A stretch of 16,628 nt of DNA, taken from an uncultured Clostridia bacterium (GTDB lineage: Bacteria; Bacillota; Clostridia; Christensenellales; UBA1242). Where the stretch lies: assembly GCA_944381255.1 (NCBI GenBank), contig CALWKL010000039.1:1-16628 (forward strand), read 5' to 3'. The notes beneath the pieces were generated by a model, which saw only the letters and a program-made list of their open reading frames with translations, was not told the DNA's origin and searched no databases. Shown here in pieces: positions 7,802 to 15,317 of this stretch. A program made the position numbers and the translations under genes. Positions within the stretch are counted from its first letter, which is position 1. Every line of letters begins with the position of its first letter.

Positions 7802-9385
7802 TTACTTATTGCTCTCAAGATACTCTTCATAAGTACACATTCTATCTATTAATTTGCCATTTTTTATTTCAAAAATTCTATTAGCAACACTTTGCATTAA
7901 TTCGTGATCGTGAGAACTGAATACGACTACACCCTTATAATCTAGCAAACCTTGGTTTAGTGCAGTAATACTTTCTAGGTCTAGGTGGTTGGTCGGCTGG
8001 TCTAGTATCAGCATATTTGCATTCATTACCATCAATCTACTGAACATACAGCGCACTTTTTCGCCACCAGACAAGACTTTTACCTTCTTTAGATTATCTT
8101 CTCCACTGAATAACATACGCCCCAAGAAACCACGCAAGTAAGTTACATCACGCTCTGCACTAAATTGAGCCAACCATTCGGTAATATTTAAGTCATTATC
8201 AAAGTATTCTGCAGTATCTTTGGGCAAATCGCCTCTAATGACGGTAGTACCACAACGAATGTTACCTTGATAGTTAGTTTCGCGACCTGCGATAATAGAC
8301 AGTAGCGCAGACACTGCAAGTTCATTGTCCCCTAGCACCAGCACTTTGTCCTCTGGCCCTATTCTAAATGAAATATTGTCTAGCAATAATTTACCATCGT
8401 ATTCAAAACTTAGGTTGCTAGCTTCTATAATGTCCTTACCTAATTCACGCTCAAATTTAAAATTAATGTATGGATACTTTCTATTTGAAACAGGCATATC
8501 TTCCAATTGAATTTTATCCAACATCTTCTTTCTACTAGTAGCCTGTCGTGCCAAAGACTTTTTCGCACCAAAACGGCGAATAAACTCTTTTAATTCTTCT
8601 ATTCTTTTCTCTTTCTTTTTGTTCTCCTGCTTCATTTGTTGAAGCATCAATTGACTAGACTCGTACCAAAAATCATAGTTGCCAGGCCACATATTTATTT
8701 TACCATAGTCAATATCTACAGTATAGGTACATACAGTATTCAAAAAGTGCCTGTCGTGAGATACTACGATAACTGTACCAGGATAATTGATAATGAATTC
8801 TTCTAGCCACTCTATACTCTGTGGGTCCATATGGTTGGTAGGCTCATCTAATAGCAAAATATCTGGTGTACCAAATAGCGCTTGTGCTAGCATTACTTTG
8901 ACTTTGATTGCACCATTTTGATCACGCATTAGATTATAATGTTCGCTTTCCGGCACTCCCAAGCCATTGAGTAACTTCGCAGCATCTAACTCAGCGTCCC
9001 AACCATTCATTTCTGCAAACTCACTCTCCAATTCAGCAGCGAGATTGCCATCTTCTTCTGAAAAATCAGGCTTAGCATATAGCGCTTCTTTTTGCTTCAT
9101 TATCTCATAAAGGCGCTTGTTACCCATTATTACGGTATCCATAATAGAATAATCATCAAAAGCAAAATGGTCCTGACGCAACACAGATAGGCGCTCGTTC
9201 TCCGGAATCTCAACACTGCCTCGACTAGGCTCTAGGTCTCCACTTAATATCTTTAAAAAAGTAGATTTGCCTGCGCCATTTGCTCCTATCACTCCGTAGC
9301 AGTTTTCTGGCGTGAATTTTAGATTAACATCTTTAAACAACGGTGTTCCACCAAAAGACAACTCCATATCTGTTACAGTAATCAT
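7802..9385 (-). CDS. ABC-F family ATPase (YkpA/YbiT-like), one degenerate ATP site
   Basis: Soluble twin-ABC protein of 527 residues without membrane helices. ABC-F proteins bind the ribosome near the E site and act as translation factors or give antibiotic protection. Domain 1 has an intact Walker A (GANGAGKST, 34-42), Walker B with catalytic Glu (LLLDEPTNHMD, 177-187) and H-loop His210. Its signature is degraded (DQNGAIK, about 155-161). A charged coiled linker (about 240-300) ending with 'SLARQATSRKK' matches the YkpA/YbiT group. Domain 2 has a good signature (LSGGEK, 438-443) but a Walker A without GKS/T (GDNELAVSA, 352-360), and Gln463 replaces the catalytic Glu in LDQPTNHLD. Lying between aspS and cysS supports a translation role. 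AGGAGA precedes the ATG by five bases. No ARE-type C-terminal extension is evident, so resistance is not implied. Confidence 0.92.
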   Translation of the reverse strand: MITVTDMELSFGGTPLFKDVNLKFTPENCYGVIGANGAGKSTFLKILSGDLEPSRGSVEIPENERLSVLRQDHFAFDDYSIMDTVIMGNKRLYEIMKQKEALYAKPDFSEEDGNLAAELESEFAEMNGWDAELDAAKLLNGLGVPESEHYNLMRDQNGAIKVKVMLAQALFGTPDILLLDEPTNHMDPQSIEWLEEFIINYPGTVIVVSHDRHFLNTVCTYTVDIDYGKINMWPGNYDFWYESSQLMLQQMKQENKKKEKRIEELKEFIRRFGAKKSLARQATSRKKMLDKIQLEDMPVSNRKYPYINFKFERELGKDIIEASNLSFEYDGKLLLDNISFRIGPEDKVLVLGDNELAVSALLSIIAGRETNYQGNIRCGTTVIRGDLPKDTAEYFDNDLNITEWLAQFSAERDVTYLRGFLGRMLFSGEDNLKKVKVLSGGEKVRCMFSRLMVMNANMLILDQPTNHLDLESITALNQGLLDYKGVVVFSSHDHELMQSVANRIFEIKNGKLIDRMCTYEEYLESNK

Positions 9386-9466
9386 AAATATCTCCTAATT
9401 AATTTACATACCCTTGCATTTACACTCTAAAAATGTAAATAAAATATTTAATTTAATTTAATTTTA

Positions 9467-11218
9467 TTAGTCTTTCTTTATATCAATCTTGATAGATAAT
9501 TCAGCGAGTTGCTTGTCGCTCACTGTATTTGGAGCATCCATTAGAGGGTCATAAGCAGACTTGTTGAATGGGAATGCAATTACCTCACGAATATTAGGCT
9601 CATCATTAAATAGCATCAACACACGGTCGATACCCAATGCCATACCTGCGTGTGGTGGTGCACCATATTGGAAGGCATTGTACAACGCTCCAAATTTACG
9701 CTTGCAGTCCTCCTCAGAATAGCCGACAATCTCCATTAATTTAAGCATTGCACGAGGGTCGTGGTTACGCTCAGCACCACTCAACAACTCTATTCCATTA
9801 CCTACGAGGTCAAATTGGCGCGCGTTCAATTCAAGTGCGTTTTCCTTGGTCAAATGCTCCATATCTCCATCAGGCTTGTTGAATGGGTTGTGGCAAAATT
9901 GCAATACTCCCTCATCATCGAGCTCATACATTGGGAAATCAGTAATCCAGCACAATTCAAATTTACCGGGGTCGCAAAGATTAAGCTCTTCGCCCAAGAA
10001 GTTACGCAACATTCCACTCAATTTTACTGCCATACGAGGTTTGTTTGCAATAAGGAAAATACTTGTTCCCTCACGAACTTCCAAAATCTCAGATAATTCT
10101 TTTTTCTCCTGCTCGCTCAAAAACTTGGCAATTGGGCTATTAAATTCACCATTTGCCTCGACTTTTATCCAAGCGAGCCCCTTGCTACCCACATCAATCA
10201 TACGCTTAGTCAAGTTGTCATAGAAGCTACGAGGCTTACCAGCCAAATCGTGCACAGCGATTGCCTTGACGGTAGCGCCACGGAAAGCATTAAATTCAGT
10301 ATTAGCAAAGACTTTTGTAACATCATGTATAATCAAAGGGTTACGCAAATCTGGCTTATCTGTACCATACATTTCCATACTGTCGGCAAATTTTATGCGT
10401 CTAAATGGCGCCTTAGAGACTTCTTTGTGTCCAAAGCGAGAGAATAACTCGTAGAACAAACTCTCACCTATTTCAAACAAGTCTTCTTGAGTAGCAAAAC
10501 TCATCTCCATATCAAGTTGATAGAATTCACCAGCCGCTCTATCTGCTCTAGCATCTTCATCACGGAAGCAAGGAGCAATCTGGTAATATCTATCGAAGCC
10601 ACTCACCATCAGTAATTGCTTAAACATTTGTGGAGATTGTGGCAATGAATAAAATTTACCAGGGTGCTGTCTAGCAGGTACTAAGAAGCATCTCGCTCCC
10701 TCAGGGCTATCTGCACTCAATAATGGGGTAGCGATTTCTACAAAGCCCATCTTCTCCATAGAGTTACGAATAAAGGAATTTACCTTACTACGCATAATTA
10801 AATTGTTAAAAACTGCAGGATTGCGTAGGTCTAGGTAACGGTACTTTAATCTAACATCTTCCCTAATATTCTTGCTCTCATCTACTTCAAAAGGCAAAGG
10901 CTGTAATACCGGTCCCAAAAGGTCCACAGTATCAGCGACTATCTCAATCTCTCCAGTGTGTAGTTTTGGATTTTCATTACCCTCGCCACGTGCAGTAACC
11001 TTACCACTCACACTAATGACGCACTCTTTTGTAACACCTTTTAGTTTTGAGTCATCTTCCACCACCACTTGTACAATACCAGACTGGTCTCGCAAGTCAA
11101 TAAAGGTAATACCTCCGTGGTCTCTAATAGTAGCCACCCAACCAGCTACCTTGACTATTTTGTTTTCCATTTCTTTCGTAATGTCGTTACATTTGAAAGT
11201 ACGAAATGTAGTTTGCAT
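9467..11218 (-). CDS. aspS: Aspartyl-tRNA synthetase, probably non-discriminating
   Basis: Class IIb synthetase that charges tRNA-Asp, and perhaps also tRNA-Asn, with aspartate. At 583 residues it has the full bacterial length: N-terminal OB-fold anticodon domain (about 1-105), catalytic core with motif 2 FRDEDARADR (218-227) and FYQLDMEM, the bacterial GAD insertion, and motif 3 GIDRVLML near the C-terminus. I chose the ATG at 11218. A longer reading from 11266 overlaps the promoter -10, and the ATG at 11230 directly abuts GGGAG, whereas the ATG at 11218 lies 12 bases after it. H34 in 'IRDHGG' and G80 in 'RGEGN' match, as I recall, residues (H31, G82) that mark the non-discriminating enzyme of Pseudomonas aeruginosa. 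That would require GatCAB elsewhere in the genome. First gene of the aspS-ABC-F-cysS cluster; the next gene starts 81 bases downstream. Confidence 0.96.
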   Translation of the reverse strand: MQTTFRTFKCNDITKEMENKIVKVAGWVATIRDHGGITFIDLRDQSGIVQVVVEDDSKLKGVTKECVISVSGKVTARGEGNENPKLHTGEIEIVADTVDLLGPVLQPLPFEVDESKNIREDVRLKYRYLDLRNPAVFNNLIMRSKVNSFIRNSMEKMGFVEIATPLLSADSPEGARCFLVPARQHPGKFYSLPQSPQMFKQLLMVSGFDRYYQIAPCFRDEDARADRAAGEFYQLDMEMSFATQEDLFEIGESLFYELFSRFGHKEVSKAPFRRIKFADSMEMYGTDKPDLRNPLIIHDVTKVFANTEFNAFRGATVKAIAVHDLAGKPRSFYDNLTKRMIDVGSKGLAWIKVEANGEFNSPIAKFLSEQEKKELSEILEVREGTSIFLIANKPRMAVKLSGMLRNFLGEELNLCDPGKFELCWITDFPMYELDDEGVLQFCHNPFNKPDGDMEHLTKENALELNARQFDLVGNGIELLSGAERNHDPRAMLKLMEIVGYSEEDCKRKFGALYNAFQYGAPPHAGMALGIDRVLMLFNDEPNIREVIAFPFNKSAYDPLMDAPNTVSDKQLAELSIKIDIKKD

Positions 11219-11264
11219 TTTTTTATTCATCTCCCTAAGATAGTATAATGTAATTGTAATATAC

Positions 11265-11293
11265 ATTATAGCCTAAACGCTCGCAAAATTCAA
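11265..11293 (-). promoter_or_regulatory. Promoter of the aspS operon
   Basis: On the - strand, TTGAAT (11293-11288) and TATAAT (11270-11265) are spaced by 17 bases. Transcription should begin near 11258, leaving a leader of only about 40 bases, too short for a T-box riboswitch. It also rules out an aspS start at 11266. Confidence 0.7.
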
Positions 11294-11465
11294 GTATTTA
11301 ATCAAAAATTATAACTTAAAAAAATGCTATTTTAGTTTTAAAACACTTAAAATTACAACTAAAATTATTCACTTTTTAAAATGTATAATAAAAATTAATA
11401 CTAATTCTATTCTAAAGTTTTACTGCTTTTACTAAAGTTGCTTATCAAAAATTTTAAAAAAGTAA

Positions 11466-11494
11466 TTGTCAAACACACTCCCCTGTGCTATAAT
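11466..11494 (+). promoter_or_regulatory. Promoter of cmk
   Basis: TTGTCA (11466-11471) and TATAAT (11489-11494) are spaced by 17 bases, with TG one base upstream of the -10 (extended -10). Transcription should begin near 11501, about 28 bases before the ATG at 11529. Confidence 0.8.
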
Positions 11495-11528
11495 ACAACG
11501 ATTTCAAAACAATCTAGAGGACTATGTT

Positions 11529-12296
11529 ATGATTATTGGAAAAAGGCAAATCGAAGAATTACGCAAGCACCAGCACGCAAATCGAGAGCATATTTCCATC
11601 GCTATCGATGGCCCAGCAGGCACAGGCAAGACAAGTATCGCTAGAGCGTTGGCAGAAAAATATGGCTACCTATTTTTTAGCGCTGGCTCACTGTATCGTA
11701 GCCTAGCATATGCGTGTGTAGCGAAAAATATAGACATTAATTCTCAGCAAACAGTAGAAGTAATGTTGCACTATTTGCCATTGGAATATAGAGTCGTCGC
11801 TGACAATACTGGCAAGCACCTAGCCATATACCTAGATGGCGAAGAAATTACTGACAAATTGCACTCAAAGACAATCAGCAACATTACACCAATATGCGCA
11901 AAATATCCACTAGTGCGTCAGCATTTTTTGCAAATTCAAAGAGATATTGCAAATAGCACTGATATTGTGATGGAAGGCCGTGATATAGGCTCTGTAGTCC
12001 TCCCCAACGCCACCTTTAAGTTTTATTTGACAGCATCACCCGAGGCTCGAGCATTACGAAGATTTCAAGAATTATCACAAGATAGCGATATTACTTACCA
12101 AGACATTTTAGCAGACATAATAAGACGAGATACCCAAGACAAATCGCGCAAATTAAGCCCACTACAATGCACAGCAGACGCTACTCTAATAGATACCACC
12201 GATATGACAATCAAGGAGAGCTTTGACTCAGTTTGTTTAGTTATAGAGAGTAGCCTCTCACAAAATCAAGATATAGAAATGTCAGTAATGAAATAA
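11529..12296 (+). CDS. cmk: Cytidylate kinase
   Basis: Transfers phosphate from ATP to CMP or dCMP in the cytosol, feeding CTP and dCTP pools. The 255-residue product has the P-loop GPAGTGKT at 28-35, EGRDIGSVV at 149-157, the lid residues RRD (199-201) and SPL (210-212), and the DATLIDTTD end motif. The ATG at 11529 is used because AGAGGA lies seven bases upstream; a TTG at 11466 in the same frame falls inside the promoter -35. About 20 charged residues (1-21) precede the core, more than in most Cmk proteins (usually near 225 residues in all). The usual DTGAMYR motif reads SAGSLYR (51-57), losing its Asp, so the CMP site is somewhat divergent. Unlike many Firmicutes, no rpsA or ispH fusion or neighbour is seen. 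Identity is clear from the combined motifs. Confidence 0.93.
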   Translation: MIIGKRQIEELRKHQHANREHISIAIDGPAGTGKTSIARALAEKYGYLFFSAGSLYRSLAYACVAKNIDINSQQTVEVMLHYLPLEYRVVADNTGKHLAIYLDGEEITDKLHSKTISNITPICAKYPLVRQHFLQIQRDIANSTDIVMEGRDIGSVVLPNATFKFYLTASPEARALRRFQELSQDSDITYQDILADIIRRDTQDKSRKLSPLQCTADATLIDTTDMTIKESFDSVCLVIESSLSQNQDIEMSVMK

Positions 12297-12346
12297 TTGG
12301 TTTTTAAGCCAGAACTCTGCGTAAAAAAAGCAATAACTAGATAAAT

Positions 12347-12374
12347 TTGACTAATAATACGCATTGAATACTAT
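12347..12374 (+). promoter_or_regulatory. Likely promoter of the 12439 membrane-protein gene
   Basis: TTGACT (12347-12352) and TACTAT (12369-12374) are spaced by 16 bases; each matches consensus at five of six positions. Transcription would begin near 12381, about 45 bases before the ATG at 12426. The inverted repeat AAAGCAATA/TATTGCTTT (12327-12335 and 12372-12380) brackets this promoter. Confidence 0.5.
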
Positions 12375-12412
12375 TGCTTTATTTGAATTTTGTTTGATTA
12401 TAAAAAAATAAA

Positions 12413-12418
12413 AGAAGG
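12413..12418 (+). promoter_or_regulatory. Ribosome binding site pointing to ATG 12426, not 12439
   Basis: AGAAGG at 12413-12418 lies seven bases before the ATG at 12426, an ideal distance. It is 20 bases before the ATG at 12439, which opens the long reading frame and has no Shine-Dalgarno sequence of its own. This conflict is why a frame break is suspected. Confidence 0.6.
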
Positions 12419-12438
12419 TCTAATTATGCAAACAACAG

Positions 12439-12849
12439 ATGAAAAAAAATGCAGTTTTCAAAGAGTTTAATTTAAATTTTCCAAAAGACCAAGTTACCAT
12501 ATCTCGTGATGATATCATTAGTGGTATGATTCGCCCGAAATTGGAGTATGTCAAAGAATCTAAAAAAATAGAAAAAATTTTAATTCAGACAGAATTAAAA
12601 AATTACACAATCAAAGGCAAAGGTTCATTATTGTTTGCTGGCATAATGTTAGCTGGCACAATGTTAACCTTCAATAGCGACCAAAATTCTATTACTTTAG
12701 CGGGGCTAGCGCTGAGTGCTTTGGGAATCGTATCTTCCCTATATTGTAGTTATCAAAAATGGGCATATAATGTCTATGACGATTATGTAAGCGACGAATT
12801 GAACGAAGTACTACAAATTGAAGAAGTTTTAGAAAAAAATAATCTTTAA
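12439..12849 (+). CDS. Unknown small two-helix membrane protein, 5' end possibly frameshifted
   Basis: I do not recognise this protein (136 residues from the ATG at 12439). It has a polar, charged N-terminal region (about 1-60), two adjacent hydrophobic segments (about 62-79 and 85-106) forming a likely membrane hairpin, and an acidic tail rich in Asp and Glu that ends near a predicted helix. The well-placed ribosome binding site serves an ATG at 12426 in another frame; that frame gives only 14 codons and stops at 12470. Removing one base from the A8 run at 12442-12449 would join the two frames and give a protein four residues longer at its start. So this may be a slippage-controlled gene, a phase-variable gene or a sequencing error. 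It has its own probable promoter and a strong terminator, and so looks like a single-gene unit. Function unknown. Confidence 0.75.
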   Translation: MKKNAVFKEFNLNFPKDQVTISRDDIISGMIRPKLEYVKESKKIEKILIQTELKNYTIKGKGSLLFAGIMLAGTMLTFNSDQNSITLAGLALSALGIVSSLYCSYQKWAYNVYDDYVSDELNEVLQIEEVLEKNNL

Positions 12850-12883
12850 TTTTAGCATATACTTATTATTAAAAAAGCAAACG

Positions 12884-12911
12884 GACTCTATAGAAAATAG
12901 AGTCTTTTTTT
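12884..12911 (+). terminator. Strong terminator after the second small membrane-protein gene
   Basis: An 8-base perfect stem, GACTCTAT at 12884-12891 and ATAGAGTC at 12897-12904, with loop AGAAA is followed by T7. It begins 35 bases after the stop at 12849. Confidence 0.92.
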
Positions 12912-13032
12912 ATTTAGAAATAAAACAATTTACTCTTATTCGTAATTTCTAGCACTATTATTTTTAATTAAATCAAAATATTTTATTGATTTTATCTAAG
13001 CCATTATGTAGGACTGAATTTTATATAATCTA

Positions 13033-13061
13033 TTGACTATATAGGAATAAAAGGATATAAT
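13033..13061 (+). promoter_or_regulatory. Promoter of the U32-mscS pair
   Basis: TTGACT (13033-13038) and TATAAT (13056-13061) are spaced by 17 bases. Transcription should begin near 13068. An ATG at 13078 would then be almost leaderless, which favours the in-frame ATG at 13093. Confidence 0.8.
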
Positions 13062-13092
13062 ATTTTCATAAAAACGAATGAGAGTTAATAAT

Positions 13093-15312
13093 ATGAAAAA
13101 TCAAAAATTGGAGTTACTGGCACCTAGTGGCGATTGGGATAGCTTTTTAACTGCGATTGGTAACGGCGCAGATGCAGTTTACCTAGGGTTAGGAGACTTT
13201 AACGCACGAGCCAAATCTACCTTTTTTAATACGCAAAATATTCGCAAAACAGTAGAATATGCTCACCTGCGTGGAGTAAAAGTATATGTAACAATCAATA
13301 CTTTGGTAGAAGATACAGAATTGTCTGATTTTATTCAATTAGTAAAGTCTTGTATATCTGCCAAAGTAGATGCCTTTATTGTACAAGATTATGGTTGTGT
13401 ATACTTACTTCACAAAATGTTCCCCGGGATTGAATTGCATGCTAGTACTCAAATGGGCATTCACAATGCTAGAGGCGCACAAATTGCAAAAAAAATGGGA
13501 TTTACTAGAGTGGTACTTAGCCGAGAGGCTAAACTCAAAGATATTATTGAAATTAGTCAATTAGGCATTGAAATTGAATACTTCGTTCAAGGTGCGCTTT
13601 GTGTAGCTTTTAGTGGAAATTGTTACTTTAGTGCATTGAATAACGGACAGAGTGGTAATCGTGGTAAATGTCTACAACTATGTCGCCTACCATATTCGGC
13701 ATATATTGGCAATCAACTTCTAGGAGAGGGTTATCTTTTGTCTGCTAGAGACCTATGTATGTTACCTAGATTAAAAGAATTGATTGATGCTGGAGTAATA
13801 AGTTTTAAAATAGAAGGTCGTCTAAGGCGCGCTGGGTATGTAGGCCAAGCAGTGCGTACTTATCGCCAAGCTTTGGATAGCATTTTAGAAAATAAAGAAA
13901 TTAACCAAGCGCTTGAAAAGCAAAAACTTCGTCAAGTATTTAGTCGAGGAGACTTCAATTATTCTGCATATTTAGATGATGGAGTGCCTGAAAATGTAAT
14001 TAATTTAAAAAATCAAAACCATCTCGGTTTAAAAATCGGAACTGTCAAATCTATAGAAAAATTCAAAGATTTGTATCGAGTAGGTATTCAAACTAACCAC
14101 GAAATTAAGAGTGGCGATGGTCTTAAATTTTTGGATAACAATGAAAAAGAAGTAGACAGTCTAGGTGTAGGAAATGTAGAACGAAGTAATGGCTTATATT
14201 ACATATTTACCAAGCACCGCTTAACCCCTAACCTTACCGTATATCTAACGCTAGATACTTCATTAGAGCAATCTGTTACTTCTATTGTAAAAAAGGTACG
14301 AGTAAATATAGATTTTACAGCGCAAGTCGGTCAGCCTATAGTAATTAATGCTTGCACAAATGAAGGCAAATCTAAAATCACTTATCAAAGCGACTATATC
14401 TGCACTATGGCAAAGACTTCTCCAGTAAGCAAAGAGGAAGTACAAGAAATTTTTAATAATCTAGACCTCGAAGATTTTGAAGTAACTGTAGCCTCAATTA
14501 ACTTAGGTAACGTATTTATTCCAAAATCAGCACTAAAAGAAGCTCGCAGAATTATTGCCCCAGCACTTCGACAGCAAATCATCACAGACTATGAGTCTTG
14601 CTTGCCAAATATTACTGAAGAATACTCTTTAGATTCTCTAGATTTTGCCCCACAAATTTCTAGTAAATATAATGACATTTACCTAGTGAACGAGCAAAGC
14701 GACCTGGATAAATTTTCTATAAAAGATAATGACTTAGTTATTCTGTCTCCTATCGATTATGAGACGAGCAAAGTGGTAGACTTCTTCAATAGACTGTCTG
14801 CACAGTACGATAATGTTGGATTTTCGCTACCCACCATTGCAAGCGGACAAGACTGCGCAAAACTAGATGAGATACTATCAAAATTACCGCATAGTACCCC
14901 CCTACTCGTTAACAATGCATACGGTCTATGCTATGCAGATAACTACTATCTAATAGCGGGTACCGATATGAATATTTATAATAAGTTTTCTATACTTAGC
15001 CTTCAGAATCTGGGTGTAAAAGAATTTGTATGGAGCAAGGAGATTGCAAAACCTTCATATATAGACAATGTATATGAATATGCTTATGGGCACCAAGTCC
15101 TTATGTATTTTTGCCACTGTCCGTACAAGACAATTTGGAATAATACTTGCCAAAATTGTCATTACCAAGCAGGCCTCACTCTACGAGACCAAGCAGGCAA
15201 AAATTATCGCATATTACGGCACAAAATTACACAATGCTATTTTACACTCACTAGTAGCACTCTAACTCAAAAAGAAAATATAAAGAAAAAATTTTTTGAT
15301 ATAAGGAACTAA
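13093..15312 (+). CDS. U32-family Fe-S protein (RlhA/TrhP-like, annotated as peptidase U32)
   Basis: Family members once called collagenase-like peptidases include E. coli RlhA and TrhP, which are needed for hydroxylation of cytidine in 23S rRNA and of wobble uridine in tRNA. The 739-residue length resembles the long RlhA-type with a DUF3656-like extension, so a hydroxylation role on RNA is inferred. The start LELLAPSGDWDSF, GADAVYLG and SFKIEGR (about 237-243) are typical. Four Cys at 170, 177, 193 and 197 in the GALC-SGNC-GKCLQLCR block match the Fe-S ligands. The usual FVHG just before the first Cys reads FVQG. A second Cys/His cluster near the C-terminus (C674, C676, C686, C689, C715) could bind metal. 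The ATG at 13093 has GAGAG eight bases upstream; 13078 is an alternative five codons longer. mscS starts five bases after the stop. Family is sure, RNA substrate is not. Confidence 0.9.
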   Translation: MKNQKLELLAPSGDWDSFLTAIGNGADAVYLGLGDFNARAKSTFFNTQNIRKTVEYAHLRGVKVYVTINTLVEDTELSDFIQLVKSCISAKVDAFIVQDYGCVYLLHKMFPGIELHASTQMGIHNARGAQIAKKMGFTRVVLSREAKLKDIIEISQLGIEIEYFVQGALCVAFSGNCYFSALNNGQSGNRGKCLQLCRLPYSAYIGNQLLGEGYLLSARDLCMLPRLKELIDAGVISFKIEGRLRRAGYVGQAVRTYRQALDSILENKEINQALEKQKLRQVFSRGDFNYSAYLDDGVPENVINLKNQNHLGLKIGTVKSIEKFKDLYRVGIQTNHEIKSGDGLKFLDNNEKEVDSLGVGNVERSNGLYYIFTKHRLTPNLTVYLTLDTSLEQSVTSIVKKVRVNIDFTAQVGQPIVINACTNEGKSKITYQSDYICTMAKTSPVSKEEVQEIFNNLDLEDFEVTVASINLGNVFIPKSALKEARRIIAPALRQQIITDYESCLPNITEEYSLDSLDFAPQISSKYNDIYLVNEQSDLDKFSIKDNDLVILSPIDYETSKVVDFFNRLSAQYDNVGFSLPTIASGQDCAKLDEILSKLPHSTPLLVNNAYGLCYADNYYLIAGTDMNIYNKFSILSLQNLGVKEFVWSKEIAKPSYIDNVYEYAYGHQVLMYFCHCPYKTIWNNTCQNCHYQAGLTLRDQAGKNYRILRHKITQCYFTLTSSTLTQKENIKKKFFDIRN

Positions 15313-15317
15313 CGAAA

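Larger units (their letters stand above)
11219..11528. other. Divergent aspS/cmk control region
   Basis: This 310-base gene-free stretch is very AT-rich. It holds the aspS promoter on the - strand and the cmk promoter on the + strand. Between them are an inverted repeat ATTTTAGTT/AACTAAAAT (11329-11337 and 11357-11365), the palindrome GTTTTAAAAC at 11335-11344, and two direct copies of CTAAAGTT (11412-11419 and 11432-11439) spaced 20 bases. The repeats may be protein sites or UP-element-like tracts; with such base composition they may also be chance. No small gene or RNA is visible. Confidence 0.5.

Noticed and set aside
9418..9440. Hairpin ATTTACA/TGTAAAT between aspS and the ABC-F gene as a terminator
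   Set aside because: On the transcribed (-) strand no T run follows and the stem is weak, so read-through into the ABC-F gene is more likely.
9846..10223. Open frame on the + strand opposite aspS
   Set aside because: Shadow of aspS, with a Ser/Leu-rich composition typical of antisense reading and no ribosome site.
11219..11258. T-box riboswitch before aspS
   Set aside because: The promoter leaves a leader of only about 40 bases, and no T-box motif or terminator hairpin is present.
11266..11266. Upstream aspS start at 11266 (16 extra residues)
   Set aside because: The ATG overlaps the TATAAT of a well-formed promoter, so it would not be in the mRNA.
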